From Diphasiastrum complanatum (taxonomy: Eukaryota > Streptophyta > Lycopodiopsida > Lycopodiales > Lycopodiaceae): a DNA stretch of 62,000 nt. This document shows positions 19,443 to 32,064 of the stretch, one piece after another. A model generated the notes under the pieces. That model did not search any database, was not told the DNA's origin, and saw only the letters and a program-made list of their open reading frames with translations. How positions within the stretch are numbered: position 1 is the first letter of the stretch; the number at the start of each line of letters is the position of its first letter. A program made the position numbers and the translations under genes. The stretch is taken from positions 47,424,458-47,486,457 of the forward strand of contig CM055103.1 of NCBI GenBank assembly GCA_029204225.1, read 5' to 3'.

Positions 19443-22400
19443 CGGTATTACAGAGTATTGATTCAAGAAGAACATGACTCTGTCTGCATCCAAACTGTAT
19501 TTCTTCATGACAAATTAATCAATGTTCCAATAATCTAGGTCATGTATGTCATCTTGAATGCTCATTTAATTCATGTTTTGATCATTGCGGATAAACTCGT
19601 TCGTGGATTAAATTGTTTTGTATGACTCCATGGATAAACACTAAAGGGTAACCAATCCTATTGTTTCCACATTCAAATGTCAAGCTCAACTTATTTGAAG
19701 ATCATTAAAGACCTGGCCATCTTCAACATCTTCAACAAATGAGCATTTTCTATAAGTCTGTAGAAATACATTGTGTTTGCAACAGTCTACAAAAATGAAT
19801 TGATTGTCACACAGTTCGCATTTTTTCCAACTCCCGAAAAATGCCACAATGTTCTGACAGTGATTTCTTTTCATCTATTTTGACGAAGTAGTCTATTTGT
19901 CAGCTTCACATTTTTTCAAAATGCGACAATTCAGTCTACTTCAACAAATGAACTGGTTGTCGACTTTTTTGCATTTTTCCAAAATGCAAAAAAAATACAA
20001 AAAAATATGAAATGCGACTATTTCGACATCAACGTCATCCTTCACATTTTCTCGAAATGTGAAATATGCGAAGTGTGTCTACTTTGACGAGAATGTCTCT
20101 AGCTACTTTCAAAAATATGCGAAAAATACAAAGTATGCGACAAACTCATCCATGTCAATGACTTTGAGTTGTTTGACCTAAGTACACATTGTACAGTTGT
20201 CGTTGTAGGTCAAATACTTCTTGAGTACAACGAATTACATTCTCCGTGATGCTCCACCAACAGAGCTATAGATATCTAGCATCCAAGTTACGCCTCCATT
20301 CTGGTTGCAACACGTTCTTTCATCTGTGTCTAACGTAGATGTATGCATGTTGTGATTTGATTACACTTTCCTACTGCTTATTCACGCTAGTTCACTCATT
20401 CTAATTAGATCACGGACGTCTACGACTCCTAGAATCTGACGATGGCTATCTTTGACGCTTGAGAAACATCATTATCATACTGCAGCATCACTCTAAAAAA
20501 TTTTGAACTGGACTTATTAGTGGAACTAATTAGCAATAATACCACACCTTATCTAATCTCTTCGGCGGACTGTACTCATATTTATTTAAGTATGAATTAT
20601 TTTTAGGATCCTGTTAGTGAGAACGCTTGAGCTGTGATTATATTTCTGCATTTACATTCTTTTAGACCGTTCTTGCCTGTAACAGCCCATAATAATGGGA
20701 GAGTTGTTCCACAACTATTTTCTTCTCTCTTCCTCTATAGGCATCCCGCCTCTAACAATATTCAGAATAGATGTCCTACTAAAGGTCTCTCATACAAAAC
20801 ACCATATGAAGTTTTGACAAGCTCCAAACCTTCTTTATCAAACTTACGAGTTTTTTGATGCATCACTTATGTGCAAATTCCGCATGATCTTAGGAAGAAG
20901 CTCGACTTCTAGAGTATCAAGTCTATTTTCATTAGCTACACTACTTCAGATAAAGCTTATAAGTTGTATGGTCCTATCGAGTCGAAGATATTCACTAGCC
21001 GAGATGTCATCTTCATCGAAAATCAGTTTATCGAACTCAAAGGTAAGGGCAAGGCTCATATAGTCGAACTATTGGACTCTCTCGAATTATCGAACTTTCC
21101 AGTTCAAAAGGCGACTACTCCCATTGAAGGTCCTAGCTCGTCTACTCCCGACGAACAATTTATTAGTAGCAAATCCAAAGATGATGATGTTGCAGTCCAA
21201 TGACTACAGGATGATGAAGATAGTCAACTTTGACCACTACCTAGAAGATCGACAAGAGAACGCAGACCACCTACTAGGCATATCGACGAGTTTGCAGCAT
21301 ACATTGTTCAAGAGTCGATGACTGTCGAAGCCCGATTCCGATCTCTGGAAAGAATCTATGGATAAAGAGTATTCATCTCTTTTCAAGAACCAGACTTGGA
21401 CTATTGTCGAATTACCTGCCAACAGAAATGTAGTTGATTGCAAATGGTTGTTCAAAATCAAGTACAAGGCAGATGGAAATATCGATCGAAGAAAGGCTCG
21501 ACTTGTCGCCAGAGGATTCTCCCAAGTACAAAATGTCAAATACATTGAGGCAGTCCAGTAATTAAACATTATTTAATCAAACTTCTATTGTCATTTGCTA
21601 TTGCAACAGATTTGGAAATACATCAAATGGACGTACAAACAACATATCTTAATAGAGTTATCAAAGAGGACATTTACATGGTGCAAAACGTGAAGGTTAC
21701 AATATTGAAGGTAAACACAATCATGTGTGTAAACTTCATAAAGCACTTTATGGCTTGAGGCAATCTACTCGACCATGGTTTCAAAGGATCAATACTTTCC
21801 TCATCGATCACAGTTGCAAACCAAGCACTTCAGATTTAAATGTCTACTTCAAGTCAGTGCAACATTCTTTTATTATCATCACTTTGTATGTGGAAAATAC
21901 ATTGCTTTTTAGCAACAATATCGATCTGATAAGAGAAACTAAGACAATGCTATCTTCCAAATTCAACATGACCAATTCAGGCATTATTGTCTAGGTATTC
22001 AAATCCAAAGAGATAGAAAACAAAATTTGATCTACATTACTCAACAAAGATACATTCACAATGTCTTAATCAAATATAATCTAATGAATTGTAAACCAAC
22101 TCTCTCATCAATGGAGCCAAGACTCAAGGTGTCGAAGGACCAGTGTCCCCAAACAATCGAAGAGAAGGAGCAGATGTGTGAGTATTCTTATCATTCGATA
22201 ATAGGATCTCTTATGTACGCAATGATCCGTGCCAGACCAGACATAGTTTTTGTAGTTAGCTCTTGAAGTCAGTATATGACCAATCTTGGTATTACACATT
22301 GGAAGGATCTTATCAAAGTTTTGAAATATCTTCGAGCTACTATGGAGTTTTGCATTTGTTATGGAGCAGTCGAAAATGACAAACTCAATATTCTCAGTGG

Positions 22401-22787
22401 TTTTTCAGATGCATGTTGGGCAGGAGATGTAGACACTCATAAATCCACTTTCGGATTTACATTCTTCCTCAACAATGGTCCTATTTCATTGAAAAGTCAC
22501 AAGCAAACTTTGATTGCTCTATCTATATCGGAGCCTCTCAAGCTACAAAGGAAGCAGTATGGTTGAGAAACTTACTTTCAGATATTAATCTGAATCAATA
22601 TGCTCCTACAATTCTATTTTGTGATAATCGAATTGTCATTGCTTTATCAGCCAACCCTAGATTTCATTCTAGGAGTAAGCACATTGAAATTAAGTATCAC
22701 TATGTCAGAAGCAAAGTTCTTGACAAAGAGGTTTTGACTTGTGCAGAACTAAATTTGAAGGTCAAAGCATTCATGGATTCAGATTAA
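19443..22787 (+). pseudogene. Ty1/copia element, gag to RNase H, multiply broken
   Basis: 19624-21010 repeats the copy at 1-1475. Integrase C-terminus at about 20755-21030 ('RCPTKGLSYKTPYEV', 'KAYKLYGP', 'SRDVIFIENQF'). RT begins at 21358 ('CKWLFKIKYKADGNI', 'RKARLVARGFSQ'), then 'LHKALYGLRQSTRPW' at about 21730. The catalytic Y-V-D-D is replaced by 'YVEN' near 21890. RNase H follows: 'SDACWAGD' at about 22405, 'FCDNRIVIALSANPRFHSRSKHIEI' split over 22617-22690, and a C-terminal part ending at 22787. Gag, protease and the integrase core are not readable. Several frameshifts and the lost RT aspartates show it is inactive. Confidence 0.85.
19965..19993. repeat. 13-bp hairpin, second copy
   Basis: The arms TTTTTTGCATTTT and AAAATGCAAAAAA pair perfectly around TCC. 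Compared with 342-370, the C-G pair has become T-A on both arms, each by a CpG-type transition. Confidence 0.7.
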
Positions 22788-22794
22788 GGGGGAG
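22786..22794 (+). promoter_or_regulatory. Polypurine tract
   Basis: AAGGGGGAG overlaps the last codon region of the copia RNase H and precedes LTR-like DNA, the classic copia arrangement. Confidence 0.7.
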
Positions 22795-23590
22795 CATTAG
22801 ATTATTCTACTGTTTTAGTGTTGGATTACTCTACTTATCAGAGTGACTCAGCCGAATGATCAATCTTTAATTTTCATGCACTTCTGTAGTTCTCTTTATA
22901 TTTCTATACAGTCTACAAAAATACTCAAGAATTGCTAACAGGTGGTTTTGACATATTGGACATCATCCGACATATCAACGTCCCCGATATATCGAAGACT
23001 TCGGCCATGTCGATGAAAGACGGTTACTATTCCACTTGAATTGAAACTACAGACTTGACCTAACTGATTTGCAAGTAAATTTTTGAGAAGTTCTAATTAG
23101 ATGGATGCCAGCTCATTATGGCCAATTGGCTATTGCGATATGCGACCTAATAGTTGTCCTACTGGGTGTGCATTATTTGCTTAGTATAAATAGATAATCA
23201 TCAAACATGTCATTAGCAATAGCTCAACTCAGTTTCATTCAAAATTTATCACAGTCTTGCTACTCGTGCTTATTGCACATCATCAGCGGAAGCATAATCA
23301 GACAGATCAGAGATAGCTTAGAGTATGTGCTTTCTATCTGCAATTGTCTTGTGCTCATTATCATTTGATTTGTACATGCTACATGTTGAATCAATCTACT
23401 TATTTTACCGTGTTCAATATTATTTCAGAATGTATGCATCTCTATGATTGTTTGTAACTGATAATCTCTTATAGTCTTGTTTGATAATTCAATACTTCAT
23501 TGTTTGGCTATGAAATCACTTTAGCACTAATGATTTCAAAGTTAGTTTCTAAAAGATTGAATGTGACTTATGTCATTATGTTTTGTTCAA
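22795..23590 (+). mobile_element. Copia 3' LTR region, right end uncertain
   Basis: Follows the polypurine tract. It contains a TATA box (TATAAATAG, 23185-23193) at the position expected for an LTR promoter, with a pyrimidine-rich stretch downstream. No clean TG...CA pair or target duplication could be fixed, and 22795 itself does not start with TG. Confidence 0.5.
23185..23193 (+). promoter_or_regulatory. TATA box in LTR
   Basis: TATAAATAG inside the putative 3' LTR; likely the RNA polymerase II promoter of the element. Confidence 0.5.
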
Positions 23591-24129
23591 TATTGATAGG
23601 TGTAGTCATGCATTAGGAAAGAAGGCTTTATTCCGCTGCACTCGATAAGTCGCTTGAAAGAGATATCGGGTTGACCATGAGTTGACCGGCCAAAACTTTG
23701 ACTGGCCATAACTTCTTCACCGTAGCTCGGAAGTTGGTGATCTTGGGTGTCGTTGGAAAGCTCTCGTCGAGGGCTTTCTAATGGCACTATAATCGTATCA
23801 CTTTGAGTTGTCGTTCAAAAGTTATGATTTTTTTCAATCAAAACTGGACTACGCACATAATTGCTAATCATCGAAGACTGTGTGGGCAAGATTGCGGGTA
23901 GAAAAAGATTTTATTTAAGTATTTTACATTGCCAAAAAATTGTCATCCTACATGGCAATCCTTATAGGGCCCTTTCCAAGGCCAAATTTTCTCTAATGTC
24001 TTCATTCTGTTGGGTCTTTTTCATGTCTTCCGCTAATTTCACTTCATGTTGTTTGGCGATTTGGAGCTCCATATTGAGTTGTATCAGCTTTTGGCTAATC
24101 AATGTGTTCTTTGAACCCACAGTTCAGAT
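23591..24129. other. No recognisable gene
   Basis: Contains 'GTTGACC'/'TTGACTGGCC' words around 23670-23705 but no domain. The frame 23861-24166 shows no protein-like pattern. Confidence 0.4.
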
Positions 24130-24514
24130 ATTATTTTTTCTATATATGCTTTTCTCTCTCCATTGACACTCCTATGGAGCAAGTTGTAAAAGATCCTAAT
24201 AAGGGAGATGAAAGATCTTTCAAGGACATCACCCTTTTTAGGAGTCTTATTGGCTCCTTAATATGGCTTATAATAACTAGCCCGATTTGAGTTTTAGTAT
24301 TCATAAATTGAGCAATCAATGCAAGATCCTACAATTCATCAGTCAAAAATGGCCAAAAGGGTACTAAGATACATATCTTCAACTTATGATTATGGTTTGT
24401 TCTACAAGAGTGAAGATCTATCAATCATTGGCTACACAGACTTGGATTTTGCTAGTGACAAAGTGGATCGAAAGTCTAAGTGCTATGGATCAAAAGACTA
24501 CTTTTTGAGCTAAA
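24130..24514 (+). pseudogene. Ty1/copia RT C-terminus and RNase H start, left part of a split element
   Basis: Reads 'IDTPMEQVVKDPNKGDERSF' near 24160-24220, a 'LIGSLIWLII' block, 'QDPTIHQSKMAKRVLRYISS' near 24320-24380, and 'YTDLDFASDKVDRKS', which contains the first RNase H aspartate region. Compared with the intact copia at 59028-62000 the sequence stops just after 'DRKS'. The element resumes at 31299 beyond a gypsy insertion, with about 90 codons missing between. Confidence 0.8.
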
Positions 24515-24541
24515 GACTTTCAAGGAAGATGATCTACCAAT

Positions 24542-24770
24542 CAGCCTATATTGGGCTATTGACCTTCTATTCTTGCATTAAAGCAGTCATTTACCATGCA
24601 TGTGCTCCTATATCCAATTATAGGTCTGGGCCCTCATATGATTATTAATTACTTGAAACAACCACGTCCGGAGTGATGTAGCATAACTAATAACCACACA
24701 CAACTGGAGTGACCCGGCTATCCACGTCAAGAATTATTCTGACTCCCTTATATAGGACATGGACATAACA
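24542..24770 (-). mobile_element. Truncated 3' LTR of the gypsy element (229 bp of about 490)
   Basis: Starts TGTTATGTCC on the minus strand at 24770 and matches 31298-31070 of the 5' LTR. The distal 260 bp are gone. The deletion also removed adjacent copia sequence. Confidence 0.85.
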
Positions 24771-24783
24771 TTCTTCCCCCCTT
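24771..24783 (-). promoter_or_regulatory. Polypurine tract
   Basis: On the minus strand AAGGGGGGAAGAA precedes the LTR start TGTTATG. It is identical to the PPT at 48114-48126 of the sister element. Confidence 0.8.
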
Positions 24784-24785
24784 GG

Positions 24786-27700
24786 ACCACTCCTATCTCT
24801 AGAAGTGAAACCTAGGGAAATTCTTCTTTATGCTTTCGACCCGCTCCCGTGAATCATCATCCTAAGTCTGTCCGTTCCACCTAATCAAGCACTCATAGAT
24901 AGAATGATTTCTCAATTGTTTATCTCTATTTTTGAGTACCTTCTCAAGTTCCAAAGGAACACTAAGTGATAAGTCCTCCAAATGGGTAAGAACTTCCTCT
25001 GAACCAACTACATCACCTTCATGTAAATTTAATTTTAAACAGCTTACATGAAACACAAGGTGAGTTGTAGATTTATTCTGAAGATCTAGTTCGTAAGCTA
25101 AAGAACCAATTTTCTTTATAATTCGAAATGGTCCACAATATCTGGTAGACAATCTATAATGCTGCCCCGTATGCATGGTCTTAGAATCCTTAGGACAATC
25201 ATCAACTTTAAAATCTTTGGGAGACCTCTTAAGATCGGCATAGTGCTTAGCTCTATCCTGAGCACTCTAGATACAATCACGGGCCACTTGCAACATTTCA
25301 CGCATATCATGCAAGAAATCCGCAACTTTATGGATCTTAACAGACTTCGTCTCTACATTTATCAGAGATCTAGGTTGAAAGTCATACATCAGCATAAACG
25401 GACTATAACCAGTAGCAGAATGTTTCCTACTGTTATAAGCAAACTCAATCAAAGGAATATAATTTTTCCACTGAGATTGTCTAATTAGTTCTCTCAGTCT
25501 AGCCATTTGATTCAGGACAACCAAAAGAGCTAAAACTAAACGAGATTTCTAGCTTATGGAATACAATTGACCAGAAGTGAACTGTAAATTTAGGATCTCT
25601 ATCACTAACTATATCACTTGGCAGTCCATAAAGCCTAAATAATCTTTCCACAAAGATCTGGGCTAAATCTAAAGCCTTAGCAGTTGACTTGATTGGTATA
25701 AAAGTAGCTAACTTTGTCAACCTATCCACCACAACCCAAATAGAATCATTTTGGCATTGGGTCTTTGAAAGTCCAACCACAAAATCCATAGATATACTTT
25801 CCCATCTTTTCTGAGGAATATCTGCGGATGTAACAACCCTCTAGTCTTGAAGCGTTTAGCTTTGGCTAACTGAAAAGGTCTACATTTAACCACATAAGAC
25901 TCGACAAATGGCTTGAGTTTTGGCCAATAAAACTCTCTTCTAACCAAGTCCAAAGTCCTGTATATACCCCGATGACCTGCACAGGGAACGTCATGACACT
26001 CATAAAGAATTCTCTTCTTTATCTTATCATCCGCTGGTACACAAACTTTTCCATTTTGAAATAGTAATCCACCTCGGATAGAGAACTATTCTGCTATATT
26101 CTTATCTTTCCTAGGAACTTGAGACCCATGTGAGTAAATCTCTATTCCACTCTCATTTTTTCCTGTCTCCACCATCTTTTAGATGGGACCAAAATGAGAA
26201 TCAGATTCACACCTCCCTCTCAGTGAAAGATATAGATCAGTGGAAATCTGGGTTAATGAAAGTTCATTTAATCTGATTAAGCGCATCTGCAACCTGGTTA
26301 GAGCTTCCTTGACATATTGGATCTCATCATCAAATCCCTGCATAAGCTCAGCCAAACGAGCTTTACGACCCCTCAAATCGTTCTGATTACAAAAGTACTT
26401 TAGAGGCTGGTGATATGTATACACTATAAACTGACTACCATAAAGGTAATGCCTCCAAGTTTTCAGTGCATGTATCACAACAAATAACTTCTTTTTTTTG
26501 TTTTGTGTACCGCAACTGAGGCCCTACGAGTTTCTTGCTTTCAAACGCTATCGGCCTATCATCTTGTAGAAGAACTGCCCCTATCACCAAATCACTCACA
26601 TCAGTTTGCATGATGTCAGGTTTATCAAGATTCACGATCTCTAAAACAGGAGCTGAAGCAACCATTTGCTTGACTTTCACAAAGCATTGGTTCAATTCAT
26701 CATTCCACTCAATAGGCTCACTTGGTTGGCCTCTCTTTTTCTTTTTATTAACTCTGCCTTTAGTCAAATTATTTAAAGGTGCCACCACTTTTGCATAATC
26801 CTCAATTGACTTACAAAAGAAAACTATAAAATCGAGAAAATATTTAACTTCTCTAACCGTCTTCGGTATCGGCCACTCAAGCACTGTCTTGACCTCATTC
26901 CCATCAACCTCCAACCCACTACGGGTGATCTTATGACCGAGATACAATAACTCATGCTTAAAAAACTCACATTTAGATTCTTTAACATAAAGCTTCTCTC
27001 GTCTAAAAATATCTAAGATAGTCTTAAGGTGATTCAAATGCTCCTTAAGTGTCCTACTGTAGATGAGAATGTCATCCAAGAATACAACCACATACTTTCC
27101 TAGATGTGGACGAAAAAGATCATCATCCGTCAACCCAGAAGGAAGCACGAGACATTCATAATGACTGAATATCGTCCAAAAACCAGTCTTTTGCACATCA
27201 TTCGGATGAATCCTAATATGATGATATCCGGTACTAAGATCTATCTTTGTGAAGTATTTAGCTCCACCTAATCGATCTACCAGATCATCCATACGAGGCA
27301 AAGGATATTTATTCTTAATAGTTACCTTATTCAACCCCTTATAGTCCACACACAACCTGAGGCCTCCATCTTTCTTTGATTTAAGAAGAACAAGAACACC
27401 CCAAGGTGATTTACTTGGCTGAATATGACCCATCTTCAAATAATTTTCAATTTGCTTAGTAATCTATATCTCTTCTTTTTGAGAGGACCTGTAAGGTTGT
27501 CTAGAGATAGGGTGACTACCTAGAATTAACTCTATCTTATGGTCTACCGATCTGGACGGCAATATTCCATGAGGTAATTCTTCTGAAAATACATCTTTAA
27601 TTCAGATAGTATCTTATTCTTCCCAATTTGCTCCTGATCTAAGTCTACAGAGTTAAGAATTTTTGACAATTCACAACTACTTAGATGTATTTCAGATAAA

Positions 27701-29071
27701 TTGAAAAATTGGCTTACCAAATAAAGAATAAGCTTCATACTGCGAATCCAAAATTTCCACTACACTAGCAAATGAACTCATCCTAGACGGATGTACATAT
27801 TTGTCTCCAAACAGTATAACTATTTCTTTACCCTACTAAAAAGAGAGAACATTCTTCTCAAAATCTATCTCATGATGTTTATTATATAACCACTCATATC
27901 CTAGAATTATGTTTGTACATGCTAAATCTAAAACATGGAAATCGATTAACTCTCTATAATCTTGGATCCAAACTGGGAGTCTTGAAACTTTAACATCCCA
28001 CATCTCCAACTCCGCACCTGAAGCTAGATATACTTGATATCTATGGTTATTGGCTTCAATTTCCAGACCGAGTTTCTACACAAGGCCATAGTCAATGAAA
28101 TTATGAGTAGATCCATTGTCCACTAAAATACTAGCTTCATGTCCTTTAACAATGCCTTTCAAACGAAATAAATCATTTGGCAAGAATGAAGTAGTACTAA
28201 AAAAACAATTGCACTCACAATTAACTTTATTGATTTCCAGCTTAACATTTTCTTTACCTGGCATCTCAATCACTTGAGCTGCGCCTTTCTTTTGTTCTGG
28301 ACAGAATTTCATAACGTGTCCAGACTGACTACAATGGAAACACACATTGGTCCTTCTTGTCTTTTTCCGAGACAAATGCTTCTTTTGTCTAAACTCAGAT
28401 GCAGCTTGATCCAGTTTATCAAAATACTTAGATTTTTTATTCTCACGAACTCTTTTCGTTCCTTTCTTTTGGCTGGGTCTGGATGATCCAGATGATTAGC
28501 CTGTAATTGCTTCTTAGATGCCACCACTATGGAATCATACGCTTTCGCGACTCGTACGACGTCATCGAAAGTTTGAAGCACATTAAGCTTACACTCACTC
28601 TGATAATATGTGGGCAGACCTAAGATAAACTACCACATTGCCAGTTTTGCATCGAATGAGGGAACTTTATTCCATAAATTCATAAAATCATGCAGGTATG
28701 AGTCAAAACTCCGAGTATGCATTTTGCAATTAGCAAATATTTGGTAGAAATCTGAGTCGTCCACAAGCACAAATGACTTTCTGAACACTTCCATAAACTC
28801 ATCCCATGTGGTAGGTTTAGGTTGCAAATCACGCCACTATGACGAAGCTTTCCCATGGAAGAACAAAATAACACTCAATCTTTTTTTCTTCAAGAATTCC
28901 GTGTAGATTAAAATAACCGGTCCACTTGGTTAACCAGTCATCTACAACTTTGGCTTTTCTCTCTTTCTTCTCTCCCAAAAATGGTTCTGGCTGAAAGCCC
29001 AAATTTGGTGCAGATAAAGTTTTCACTTGATTCAACAGTACTTCCATTTGTTGATCCTTTAAAGTGTTCAT
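24786..29071 (-). pseudogene. Ty3/gypsy gag-pol of the 24.5-31.3 kb element, broken
   Basis: Gag is in fragments at 29071-28600. A CCHC zinc knuckle (C-x2-C-x4-H-x4-C, CFHCSQSGHVMKFC) lies at about 28342-28301. The protease motif at about 28120 reads L-V-D-N-G, with asparagine where Thr/Ser is usual. The longest frame (27439-26435, 334 residues) is RT plus the start of RNase H: 'KIDLSTGYH' (first Asp, residue 67), then F-L-D-D at residues 120-123. About 12 residues are missing between 'GLT' and 'LFRPHLGK'. RNase H continues at 26478-26179. Integrase: zinc region near 25950, 'WVVVDRLTK' and 'SDRDPKF' in 25789-25499, and the third acidic residue region altered. The C-terminus (25176-24862) ends in 'YECLIRWNG', the start of a chromodomain, followed by a stop. 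Confidence 0.88.
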
Positions 29072-30795
29072 GTTGTTTATTTCATAAAGCGTTGGCTTAA
29101 CAATTGGAAAATTTGCAGATAGATAGGCATTGGCACCTGACCATCCAGAGCTGCATTTGCATTGTCATCTGCCATATTGATTTCCTGACATGCAAAATTA
29201 GCTTAATTAGTCGAGATCCAATCATCAACTAATAAGTGAAATGTTCAGAACCTTCGTAACTAGCCAATATTACTCAGCAAGGTCTTTCACTCATTTAAGC
29301 AAAATTTTGCAAAATCAATATCAGACTGATTCAAACAACTACTTTTAGGACCAAACCCAAAAATTTACAAAAATTCGAGATTTTCGAAAACCGTGGACCA
29401 ACTGTGAAAATTGATTAAGAAGATTGATTTAACCAATTCATAGGCACTGTCACATATCAAAAACATTTTGAGACATCTTGCATGCATCTAACTTGATATG
29501 CACTGACTTTTTCGGAAAAACAAAAAAATGTATGTACTAAATAGCCTAATTACTAGGAAATCTGCTTTTCCAAAAATAGTTTCATGCAAGAAATCTATTG
29601 ATCAAACTACTGATTACGCATGCAAGATGCATCCAAGCATGCATACAAGTCTATTCATAAATTTCCATCAATAGACAAGCACAACCCTGAGTTACAAGCA
29701 TGCATGCATCAGAACAATTCCAAAATTTTGCAAATTTTAGTTTAAAAATTGCCAAATTTCAGACGACCATAACTTTCTCTACAGCACACCAAATTGGTCG
29801 CTATAAAGCATAGTACAGAGGGAGAGTGGGTCCACAAGGCACTTGCCACATCACCCTTCCACCTAGGCTTCACACATGCGAGCAATAAATGGCCAATAAT
29901 CAGGTAGCAGGGAGCACTTTAGGAAGGTGGTATCATAAAAAATTGTACTCTAGCCCAATAAGCATCCAATTAGAGGTTACAACTACTCTACTAAGGTTCA
30001 TTAGGGAGGCATAGAAGCTTCTAATAGGTCCAGCAAGCCATCATAAGCTCGGATCATGCAAAAAATGCATTTTTGGCCTCCTTCAACAAGCAAAACTTCA
30101 AGATGATGGTGTCTAATGCTCACCTATTTGGATGCATGATGGCTCAAATCAGAGGAAATCCATCATATCTTTAAGCTTGTAATGAGAACCAATAGGTTCA
30201 GATGCCCATTGGAAAAGGTATTTCATACACTATTTTTTGATGTTTAGAGCCCCTTAATGGTGTCCAATCCTAAAGAAACTTCATGAAAGCTCTAGGATAG
30301 TTTCATTACACCTGTGAAAATGTGCTTACCAACTACTGTCTAAGAATTGTGAGATCTACTACAAAATTAGTCCAAAAATCATCAGAAACCCATGTTTTTT
30401 GACCAATTTTGACCAAAATTTGTGGGATAAATCCACAAATAAGTGAAATATGATCCTAATATCTGTAAATCCATTTCATGCAAGCACAAAAAGTTTTAAT
30501 TTTAGTCGAATATAAATTATATAGCCCATCTATGGTCCAAAAACCCCAATTTATGGTCCAAAATCACTATCTAGTGAAAAATTCACTAAAACCATCAATA
30601 ATCCTATGATTTCCATCAAAATTAATGGAGCAAATCCAAAATTATGATCTTTAGGCTGAAAGTACACCAAGGATCTGAGAAGGCACCTACTTGGATATGA
30701 ATTCCACCACCTGGAAGAGTAAGCAAATAGATACACCAAAGAAACTGCAAAAATCCAAGATCCTCAAGCCCCACCTCCTGGTAGATGTGATCCAA
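29072..30795 (-). other. Long untranslated leader of the gypsy element
   Basis: 1.7 kb between PBS and gag without a coding frame. It aligns along its length with 42389-44110 of the sister element (for example 'GATATGTGACAGTGCCTATG', 'TTTTCACAGTTGGTCCA', 'GGTGTACTTTCAGCC'). Conservation in two copies whose genes have decayed differently suggests a cis function such as packaging or dimerisation; that is inference. Confidence 0.65.
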
Positions 30796-30807
30796 GCTTT
30801 GATACCA
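30796..30807 (-). promoter_or_regulatory. Primer-binding site, tRNA-iMet type
   Basis: Minus strand TGGTATCAAAGC, one mismatch to TGGTATCAGAGC, separated from the LTR by one base, as in the sister element. Confidence 0.85.
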
Positions 30808-30808
30808 C

Positions 30809-31298
30809 TATAACGATCACCAAATGAAGATCTTCAAGAATTTTGTCACATGCAAACCAAAAGAACACCTGTGGAGCATGAACCACCCAACCAATATGGA
30901 GAGGATAGTCAATACCCTAACCAATCCACCCCCAAGCCAAAAATGAATGAACACAAGAGAGGAGAGGAAACCTGGTTCAAGAATTTGAAATTCCAATAGG
31001 GAGATGGGTGAGTTTCCATGGTATATATTCTCTTCAAGAGGAGAGAATATTTTCCTTAGGATCCCCATGCAGCCTATATTGAGCTACCGACCTCCTATTT
31101 TTGCATTAAAGGAGTCATTCACCATGCATGTGCTCCTATGTCCAATTATAGGTCTGGGCCCTCATATGATTATTAATTACTTGAAATGATCACGTCCGGA
31201 ATGATGTGGTATAACTAATAACCACATACAACTGGAGTGACCCGACTATCCATGTCAGGAATTATTCCGATTCCCTTATACAAGACATGGACATAACA
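30809..31298 (-). mobile_element. 5' LTR of the gypsy element (490 bp)
   Basis: Starts TGTTATGTCC at 31298 and ends near 30809. It aligns with the 41887-42375 LTR throughout, with shared 'CATATGAGGGCCC', 'GGACATAGGAGCACATGCAT' and 'CTCCACAGGTGT' phrases. The usual terminal CA reads TA here. Confidence 0.85.
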
Positions 31299-31459
31299 GG
31301 AGGAGAGATCTATTTGGCACATATTAATAGTACAACATCATGTATTACCGATCTACTCACCAAACCTTTGAGTAAAAGTTCCTTCATCAAGCATAGGTCC
31401 AATTTTGGATTGATTCCATGATCAATGTTTAAGTCAAATAGATAACTTTTTAGGAGGAG
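31299..31459 (+). pseudogene. Right part of the split copia: RNase H C-terminus and PPT
   Basis: Frame 'GEIYLAHINSTTS' followed by 'CITDLLTKPLSKSSFIKHR' matches the copia C-terminal motif (compare 'ADIFTKAL' in the intact copia at the right edge). A stop follows near 31420, and AGGAGGAG at 31452-31459 is the PPT. It continues the fragment 24130-24514. Confidence 0.8.
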
Positions 31460-32060
31460 TGTTGAAAATAAAAAATCCATCTATCTTGACTTTTGGGGTT
31501 GATGAAGTTTTCCATCATGCATGTAGGTGTAGAACATGAAAAGGCCAAATTTGGCTTGGTAGGAACTCGAGCCACTTCACATGCATTAAGTCAAGTTTGT
31601 CAAAAGTGACATGCAAAGCAAACTAAGACTTGTATTGGCACATGCATGAACATTTGTACATATGTATTCTAGAAAGTCACACAAGTATGAAAAATGTAGG
31701 TAGAGTTGCATTTCTCAACATGCAAAGTGGTAGGTGTCCATTTTTTGGTAGAAACTACTCTTATAAGTGGAACAATAAGATTTGAGGGCTGATCTACCTC
31801 GAGGTAATCCCATCTATTATATATGTATGTGAGTTTTCTCACAATTTTGATGATGAACCAAGCATTGAATCTATTCTCTTGTCATTTGGATTTTTATCTA
31901 GTAAGCTTGAATTGTCCAGTCTCTCTCTACTCAAGGATAAGGCTTTCCTCATACATTAGTTTTCTTTCTACTTTTCTCACACATGTGAAAGTAATTTATT
32001 ATTAGAATGCTAGATTGTGATTTAGCCATAGAACCTAGAGATAGATATTTTTTTGTGTGA
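31460..32060 (+). mobile_element. Copia 3' LTR, right end uncertain
   Basis: Starts TGTTGAAAAT directly after the PPT. It contains a TATATATG-type promoter region near 31818 and ends before gypsy gag sequence at about 32065. No second copy was found in the window. Confidence 0.6.
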
Positions 32061-32064
32061 ACTT

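Larger units (their letters stand above)
24542..31298 (-). mobile_element. Ty3/gypsy chromovirus-like element, 6.76 kb, inserted in a copia
   Basis: Read right to left: 5' LTR 31298-30809, PBS 30807-30796, a 1.7-kb leader, gag-pol remnants 29071-24786, PPT 24783-24771, and a truncated 3' LTR 24770-24542. It interrupts a plus-strand copia (24130-24514 and 31299-31459). The LTR, leader and PPT match the element at 41887-48596, so both are one family. No target duplication can be read because the left edge is deleted. Confidence 0.85.

Noticed and set aside
23861-24166. 101-residue plus-strand frame rich in Phe/Leu/Ser
   Set aside because: No start context or domain; composition is that of AT-rich non-coding DNA.
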